Assembly: GCF_019649055.1 (NCBI RefSeq)
Contig: NW_026570227.1
Coordinates: 1,984,001-2,048,000 of the forward strand
Source of the DNA: Paramacrobiotus metropolitanus
Taxonomy: Eukaryota > Tardigrada > Eutardigrada > Parachela > Macrobiotidae
Length of the DNA: 64,000 nt
Direction: 5' to 3'
Shown here: positions 57,865 through 64,000 of the stretch, one piece after another
Layout of the letters: each line of letters opens with the position of its first letter
Numbering within the stretch: position 1 is the stretch's first letter
Made by a program: the position numbers and the translations under genes
The notes under the pieces: model-generated
Seen by the model: only the letters and a program-made list of their open reading frames with translations
Told to the model about the DNA's origin: nothing
The model's database searches: none

Positions 57865-57922
57865 TGGAGCAGTTGTCGTTTACGTGGTAAACAACAATCG
57901 CACGTAAACGATAAATGCTCCA
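57865..57922. repeat. Hairpin, copy 2
   Basis: TGGAGCAGTTGTCGTTTACG pairs with CGTAAACGATAAATGCTCCA, leaving a short loop rich in AAC. It lies 170 bp from copy 1 in the element's right arm. It could be a regulatory RNA, terminator or replication structure. Confidence 0.7.
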
Positions 57923-58122
57923 AATGATACCCTTAAAATAAAAAAAACAAAATGAACTACTGCACAGTTATGGGTAATTCTGTTTCGATGAACACTTAAA
58001 ATAACATAAGCAAATGGCACGCGCAGCGAATATATATTCGTTTTTTAATCATAATAATTCTGTAAGTTTTACTTCACTGTTGTAGTCGTTAATTTTATGT
58101 CCTAAGTAAAAGTTAAAAAGAA

Positions 58123-59255
58123 ATGGCAGTATGTATTAACGTCTACTTCCTTTTTAGGGATTCCAAAAAACCCGCAACGAAACTGCCACAATATTTTAAG
58201 GATTTTGCCAGCCATAGCAATGTCTACAGCATCAAGTATAGAAACCGACTGGCTGTGGCCACCACCAAGTACTTAAACATCCAGTCCGACGAATGGCGCA
58301 CTAAGACGGTAAGAAATGTTATTATGCAGTAACCTGATTATCAGTTGCATTTATTTACAGGGTAAACTGGTGCGCAAGTTCCAGAAGAGCGCTCTTGACC
58401 TTGCGTACATTCACCACCATCAGAAAACAATGTTCACTGCTATTATTGTGATACTGAAGAAGCTGTTGGACGTTGCACAAGCAATGGAAAAGTATCACAT
58501 GGAAAGCATTGCAACTCTTTTGGCTTCCTGTCCGCCAGACAGTATGCCATCGTCTGATGAGGGCTACTGGATTGATGAAATATCAAATTACCCATCACAC
58601 TACTCGCAGAAAATCACACGCATCATCGCTGACAACAAAAGAAACAAGACGAAACGAAATTGCTGGAGAAAAATTCGCGAACTCACATTGGAACGACCAG
58701 TGAACTTGTGCCTACCGATCAGCTGTCGGAAAGTGAGCTTAAGGCCAGAACCAAGGCGTACAAATCCTTGTGGAAACAACTGACTGAGCTGACAAACTCT
58801 GTATCAATGTATAACGACAAAATTAAGGAACACTGCCTCTCCCTGATAACTGGCTTTGAACATCTCAAATCAAAGCTAAACATTGAGAAGATGACCATTG
58901 GTAAGTGTAGTTCCTCTGACTTGTATTAAGTTTTATTTCACAGTTTATTGCAGCCCAGGAAGCGTTCCTTCCCATTGTCCAAGAAATGTCCACTGTTAGC
59001 ACTCTCATTGCTGACCGATACCTGACCCAGTCTGAGAACGGACGTGATGTCAGCGCTGCTTTGAACAAACTGGATGTTGCCATAAACCTGGCTAAGAACG
59101 CGCTGCATGGTGTGATCAGCTTGTCTATGTGTATTCATTTTTTAATGTGGTTTTATTTCATTTTGTCAGGTGACCATCCGGAAGTCCGTGATGACCCACG
59201 CGTGGATGACATAGGAGAAAGCGAATCGGAAATGAGCACCTCGGACGATGAATAA
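58123..59255 (+). pseudogene. Spliced gene at the right end of the element, unknown function, one frame break
   Basis: Exons: 58123-58308, 58361-58900, 58954-59109, 59170-59255; introns of 52, 53 and 60 nt; junction phases agree. Within exon 2 the frame changes between about 58640 and 58660 near CAAAAGAAAC, with coding-like sequence on both sides. The protein is mostly helical with predicted coiled-coil stretches (ELKARTKAYKSLWKQLTEL, SKLNIEKMTI). It has a conserved-looking N terminus (KLPQYFKDFASHSNVYSIKY) and an acidic Ser-rich tail (DIGESESEMSTSDDE). I do not recognise the family. It ends about 325 bp before the right TIR. Confidence 0.55.
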
Positions 59256-59580
59256 CAAGCTATTACTTACTGGTTTTCATTTTGCTGTTGGGCTTATAAA
59301 CTATATAAAAATTCTGAATAACGTAATTGTTTTATGCGTCTTATCCGCTTTAGCTTTTGATGCTTTCACCTACTTTATACTATACCCGTACATAAATCAA
59401 ATAATAATACAGTACAGTCAATGGTCAAGGGATTCCTTATACACTATAGAAAACTAAGAGCAAATATTTAAATACAGTCAACAACTAACGATTTAATCAG
59501 TAACTATGGTAATATTTTGTAAATTATTAATACAAAGTATAGTTTTAGTTTCAACTTTTTGTGGAATTTGATTACTTATT

Positions 59581-59659
59581 GTGACGTCACAAACTGCAGT
59601 CAGGAAGTCCAGTAGGGAAGTAGAGATCAAAATCCCTTTGCGGGACGCCTTTTACTACT
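59581..59659 (-). repeat. Right terminal inverted repeat of the Polinton
   Basis: Reverse complement of 37526-37604 with six mismatches in the 80 positions compared. The element ends in ...CCTTTTACTACT at 59659. Confidence 0.85.
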
Positions 59660-59689
59660 GCTGCTGTACTTAAATTTTTCTAACAGGTT

Positions 59690-59824
59690 CAACGGGTTTC
59701 GCTCAGATAGAACACCACAACGATGGGATGCGATGGACCTCCGGGAGCTGGACATTTCGGCGCTAAACAAGATAACCTTTGCGGCGATCGATGAACACTT
59801 TGCGGACGTGCACAAGGACACTTA
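59690..59824 (+). CDS. Orphan terminal exon next to the right end of the element
   Basis: A good acceptor (TTTTTCTAACAG) is followed by an open frame ending in TAA at about 59822-59824, with MDLRELDISALNKITFAAID near its end. No matching upstream exon is found left of the element, where the guanylate cyclase is complete. It may be the last exon of a host gene that the element separated from its 5' part, a small gene, or chance. Confidence 0.3.
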
Positions 59825-61201
59825 AGGGATCTGTTCTCTGTTCGTTCGCCATTACACAGGATTCGCCTATATCTAATGTTTAACCTAAACAAGCTCTCTG
59901 CATGTTTGATTCTCTTGTTGCGGAAATGATGTTTTGTTATAAAAGCGGGGCAGTTATTAAGGTCGGCTTAACAAAGTTTGCATTGGGGCTAATATACTGT
60001 ATGTTAGTCTACCTAGACCGAAATCATGGGTTGGTCTGGCAACAGAACAACCATTCTTTCCTTTTTTCCCCCATTTTCTCACGGGTTACAAACTTACACT
60101 CAGAATGCTTTGCTGCGTAATGCAGGAATACATTACAGATCAAAAAGCAATAACAAAATCTCTTCAAACCCCGCCGCTCCATCCATTGTTTCAAGGTCCG
60201 AAGTGGTGTTGCCGCGTTGAATTTCCAGCGACAGACGCTGACGGAGAAATTCATGGGAGCGAGGACACGTGTGTACTGCTGAAGTACTGCCGGTTTCTTT
60301 CGTTATGAGGGCAAATGTATGCACACAGGTGCTGTTCCATGGCGTGTGGGAGATTACCCAGCCGGAGTGGCTCCAGCTTAGCAGGAATACCGGCCGAAAC
60401 TAACGATTTGAAGGCAATACCGCTCAGGCCGCCGTGACGTGGATGTCTCCCAGCAAAAAAAGAGCAAGACCAGCCGTGGTGACCGTACAATTAAATGCGA
60501 ATCAAAGGGGCTTGTGATACTCTGCATATTGATGTGACTCGCATAATTGATTACACTGCTAAGACTGCTTTGCAGAAGTCGCGACCACTGCAACACACCG
60601 GCTGAATGTCCATACCAGCAACCCAGTAGCAGCCGTTGAATGAGGGTGGGTCTTAGATTCGAAGTGTTCGGATTACGATGCAGCAACATCACCTCGCGAG
60701 GGTTCGCGTATCGTATCTCTAGGCGCGGCCATCACAAACAGCCACCTCGTGCGGTTGAGCAACCATATCAGAGCTAGACCCGCTTAGAAACCCTAATAAA
60801 AGATGCGACGATACCGTCGATACGGGTATGTGATACGTGTAAAATCTGGAAGTTCCCAGAATTACTCAAAGTTAGTATTAATTCGTACAGTACCTGTGTA
60901 CTGCACAAGTTCAGGCAACCGTCACAGCTCTACTTCGTAGCGCCATCTCTGATTGGCTGTTATGCTTGTTGATTAAAACTGTGGCACGGCACGGCGTTTA
61001 CGTACAGTAAGTCAGTAAGTACTCGATACAGTGCCTGTACCCCCGAACTTGAAAGTTGAGAGAATTTACTCAATTTAATCTGTACTCATTTAGTTCTGTT
61101 TATTGTTAGCTTGACTTTCAACTGTAACTGCAAATTTTGTTTACTCGCCGAGCCTTACCTGCCACAACTGAGTGAGAAATCGACCGATGAAATAACCAAC
61201 C
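59825..61201. other. Spacer between orphan exon and BTB gene
   Basis: No supported gene. It contains the second copy of the dispersed repeat (60170-60306). Confidence 0.4.
60170..60306 (+). repeat. Dispersed repeat, copy 2
   Basis: Colinear with 11745-11878. The best-conserved core is CCAGCGACAGACGCTGACGG followed by AGAAATTCATGGGAGCGAGG. The flanking sequence differs, as expected for a dispersed element. Confidence 0.65.
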
Positions 61202-63162
61202 ATGTCCACGAATGCAGCTTCCTCGACGGGTCCAAAGAGGCAGAAACTGGACGCTGGCCGAGTAGCGGACGTGATGAAACGAACACTGACCAGCGGAGAT
61301 CTCAGCGATGTACGCTTCTTCGCGGGACGTGACTTTGGCAGCGCTCAGAACTTTTCCGCACACAGGTAAGATTACCACATGCCTCGAGGTTTATCGATTC
61401 CCTCTAACCCGCCTCGTACCCACATTTGTTAATTACGCAGTACCCACTGCGTCATTATGTTGATTCCTTGTGTTATAGATTCGTTTTAAGCAGTCGCAAT
61501 GACGTGTTCCGCACGATGTTCTACGGAAGCCTGCCGGAAAACTGTGATAAGCCCGTCGATATTCCTGATGTCCACCCAGATGCATTCGCTAACATGCTCA
61601 GGTGAGTTGAAAAAGGATTTTTTTTACTGTTTTGATGATACATTGTGCTGCCAGAAAAAGCTCGAGTGTTTTGTTAGTGTCAGCTGTGATTGTGTTACTA
61701 TCACTCCAAGCTGTTTTATTCAAACTAAATTTTGTTGTTACATCATTAACTCATTTTCTCCGTCTTGCAGTTTTGTGTATGCGGACACCGTTGATGGGTC
61801 CGTCTTGACAATGTACTGTATTCACCACCACGAACTGCGCCGATAAATACGATTTGCCGCAGCTGACGCAGATGTGCACTAACTTCGTGGCGAAGCATTT
61901 AAATGTTGCGAATTGTCTGAGTATTTGGAAACAGGTACGCTGTTTTCTCAGAGTGACTGAATACGAGTACTTCGTCAGATCATCAATCTTGAGAGTATGA
62001 AAGTTGCGTTTCTTGCCGTTTCTTTGAACAGGCTGTGAAGTGGCATGCTGACAGCATCGTGGAAGTTCGCACGACTTTTGTGGATGCGAACACCACTGCA
62101 GTCCTGCAGTCGGATGGATTCACTGACATCTCTCGGGAAAAACTGCAAGCCATTCTGCAGCGCGACACACTGTCTGCTGAAGAAAACGTTATTTACGAGG
62201 CCGCTGAACTGTACGTAGGGTGTATATAGAATCATAACCTGGCCATTGGTACCTGGCGATTATGTGATGCCATAGCATGGTAAGCGTGCCAATTCCTTGA
62301 CTTCCGTTTCTCTTCCCGTCGTTCCCGACATTGTGCTAACTAGTACATGGCTAGCTAGTTATTATAACTTGCTGACCGGCGACGGTTTTTAAAATTTTTT
62401 TAGCCATTGTTTTAAAGTTTTCTTAGGACGAAATTCACTATATAAAATCTGGGCTGTCGCGTTTTGGTTGGTACGGATATCATCGAGAGATGTTGCTTTA
62501 GGTGGGCCACGGCGGTCTGCGTTCGTGGCGCCGTGGATCCTTCCGGCGCTAACCAACGTCAGGTGCTGGGCGCCGTGTTGTTTCTTGTGCGATTCCCGCT
62601 TCTGACTAACGCGGAATTGGCTGACGGTGCCGTCAAGGTGACCCAGTGCACTGAAATTCATAGATGCTGTTTGCCTGTCCTTACTTCTCTACTGTTGCCT
62701 CTACGGCAAAGCGGCCTGCTAACGGCATCGGAGTTATTCAACTTGTTCGTGTAACAGAATGCCACCTCCAAGCCGGATGTTCCCTTTCCCACGGAGCCTC
62801 GCAGCGGGCAACAAAGGGGGTTGAGTCGGGGAGCGGAAGTGTTTGTGCACACTTATGGTTCACAATACTGGCGCCCAGCCCGAATATCCGGGGTTCATCA
62901 GGACCATGTGGTGTTCACCTGGTACTTGGACGGCACGGAAGACACTGCCACTGCGGACAGAGCGATTCGCGTCCAGACCGTCCTGAAAAAGGGTCAGCGG
63001 GTGTATGTGGGGCCATGGAGTGAATATGGAGAGTACGTCCGGGCCGAGGAGGGTGGAGAGCATTGGGTTATCCTGGATGGATGCCAGACAACTGTCGGAT
63101 TCGCTGATTTGCTGCTGACCCAGGAGGTGGTTAAATCTTGGATGAGCAAGCATGGAAAATGA
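61202..63162 (+). pseudogene. BTB-BACK (BTBD2/3/6-like) protein with frameshift and in-frame stop
   Basis: Cullin-3 adaptor family. Exons: 61202-61365, 61479-61601, 61771-61934, 62032-62210, 62502-62637, then coding to 63162. The BTB domain spans SDVRFFAGRDFGSAQNFSAH, RFVLSSRNDVFRTMFYGSL and FVYADTVDGSVL. The BACK region has DGFTDISREKLQAILQRDTL and LGAVLFLVRFPLLTNAEL. In exon 3 the frame changes near 61810-61850 before KYDLPQLTQMCTNFVAKHLN. A TAA at 62752-62754 interrupts the continuation, after which the frame runs intact to TGA at 63162. The C-terminal domain is not the usual PHR: it has two short beta-rich repeats (EVFVHTYGSQYWRPARI and QRVYVGPWSEYGEYVRAE), Tudor-like in pattern. It is a pseudogene, or damaged by assembly errors; splice choices after 62637 are uncertain. 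Confidence 0.65.
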
Positions 63163-64000
63163 ACTGAGTCGCTGACCAAGTCAGTCTCTGGTGTGCTTGA
63201 TAAACGTGGAAACAATGGAGCCAGCTGTCCGATTGTTTTACTCGTAGTTTTGGCAGTGCAGACATTCTCATTTTTGTGAAGCCGTCCTTGTATTTTTTAG
63301 CGTGTTTTCAGCGGTTACAGCTTAGTTGGTTCTGTCGGACTGTCAGGTACTAATTCATATTGATACGTTTGCGAAAGCGAACGAACTGACTTTTTCGTAG
63401 CCGCCGGCCCAAAGATTTACGCTGCCAACGAATAAGGTTTACGTAGCGTAATCCTTTCTACCGAATTCCGGCGGAAAGGTTTAAGCGGCTTCTTTGATCG
63501 TAAACCATTAACCGTTAACTTTCCTGCCGGTGGCAGGTATAGAATAACGTCGGCTGCACAGAGGCGAACCTCGCTTCTGTGAGCTTCTCCAGCATCGTCT
63601 ATCGCAAAACAGCCGCGTCTGTAGCCGGCAGATATATCAATCTGTTGATTGTAGATAATCTATATATTAGCCCGTCAGGAAAGTAGATTTTCATCGATAG
63701 ATCTGACGAACTGCATTAATAGACCTGCCGACCCGAACTTATGCTTTGTCTATGGGGCCTTCAATAGTTCTGCCGAACCGGCACAACAGTGAAATCTGAT
63801 ACCCTTGTTGGCCGCATGCCGGCATGAACAGTCCGGCCGAGCTTTGTACAACTGCTTTGTACAACATCTTTCGCTATTTCTTTTGCGCCTTTCTCTTTTA
63901 GAACAGCATATCGTTTTTCTCTTTCAAATCAGCATATATCTTTCAAATCAGAGTGCGGAAATCTGGCAGCATACCTGTGGGCAGTGGATAGAGTGCATCA
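63163..64000. other. Right edge, no gene seen
   Basis: Noncoding as far as I can tell. A small inverted repeat, CCTTTCTACCG...CGGCGGAAAGG, lies near 63450-63480. Confidence 0.4.

Larger units (their letters stand above)
57296..58122. other. Right-arm noncoding region with hairpins
   Basis: I see no gene. It holds two related hairpins (57695-57751 and 57865-57922) and several A/T runs, and ends about 90 nt after a TATATATTC sequence that may be the promoter for the gene at 58123. Confidence 0.45.
37526..59659. mobile_element. Polinton/Maverick (adintovirus-like) element, 22.1 kb
   Basis: Bounded by terminal inverted repeats: 37526-37604 against the reverse complement of 59581-59659, counted with one flanking base each as 74 matches in 80. 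The ends start 5'-AG. Inside is the full Polinton gene set: protein-primed PolB, retroviral-type integrase, packaging ATPase, adenain-like protease, double-jelly-roll capsid protein and several conserved small proteins. Extra cargo is an IAP, a TBP homologue and unknown spliced genes. The adjacent six bases (TCGATC left, GCTGCT right) do not match, so no target duplication is visible. The element is AT-richer than the host exons and nearly lacks the TGACCTTT motif common in host DNA. Several core genes carry one-base frameshifts, so present activity is uncertain. Confidence 0.88.

Noticed and set aside
37520-59665. Six-base target duplication for the Polinton
   Set aside because: Flanking hexamers TCGATC and GCTGCT differ, and shifting the boundary by one base does not help.
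1-64000. tRNA and rRNA genes
   Set aside because: I looked for T-loop GGTTCGA-type words with a matching acceptor stem and found none convincing.
1-64000. CRISPR arrays, operons with ribosome binding sites or other bacterial features
   Set aside because: The genes are spliced and eukaryotic, and no regular repeat-spacer pattern is present.

Overview
The window is nuclear DNA of a small-genome animal. Its genes are split by GT-AG introns, the host exons are GC-rich, and the gene families are metazoan: integrin beta, a receptor guanylate cyclase with an ANF-type ectodomain, a neurensin homologue, a BTB-BACK protein, rhodopsin-like GPCRs and chemoreceptor-like seven-TM proteins. The tandem gustatory-receptor-like genes point to an ecdysozoan or panarthropod. 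A tardigrade is my best guess, but that is inference and no single sequence here proves it.

Host layout, left to right. The 3' end of an integrin beta gene (+, to 1205) is followed by four tandem gustatory-receptor-like (GRL) genes, all +: A 2336-4793, B 5640-8683, C 16087-21403 and D 21911-24723. They share one exon architecture, including 78-nt and 86-90-nt penultimate exons. Two paralogous GPCR genes in opposite orientation lie between B and C: a frameshifted copy at 9382-10367 (-) and an intact copy at 13534-14520 (+). A 603-bp tandem duplication lies between them. A neurensin-like gene (27269-29090), a hAT-like MITE with an 8-bp target duplication (29206-29986) and a complete receptor guanylate cyclase gene of about 19 exons (33050-37267) follow. 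To the right of the mobile element are an orphan exon (about 59690-59824) and a damaged BTB-BACK gene (61202-63162).

The main feature is a 22.1-kb Polinton/Maverick (adintovirus-like) element at 37526-59659, bounded by terminal inverted repeats that match at 74 of 80 positions. Most genes are on the minus strand: protein-primed DNA polymerase B, a Q-rich protein, a BIR-BIR-RING inhibitor of apoptosis, an adenain-like protease, a double-jelly-roll major capsid protein, a pX-like core protein, a minor-capsid candidate, a retroviral-type integrase, two or three small conserved proteins and an FtsK/A32-type packaging ATPase. On the plus strand are a 357-aa protein of unknown function, a two-repeat TATA-binding-protein (TBP) homologue that starts head to head with the ATPase, a small membrane protein and a spliced gene at the right end. 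The TBP homologue is the most unusual cargo I see. The element genes PolB, MCP, TBP and ATPase carry single-base frameshifts, nearly all at A/T runs of five or six. This means either recent decay or systematic assembly error.

The gene set implies a self-synthesising, potentially virion-forming element with its own replication (PolB), integration (integrase), packaging and capsid modules. It also suggests its own promoter recognition (TBP, with TATA boxes at divergent promoters) and control of host cell death (IAP). The octamer TGACCTTT/AAAGGTCA is very frequent in host introns and spacers and nearly absent from the element, which supports the element having a separate origin.
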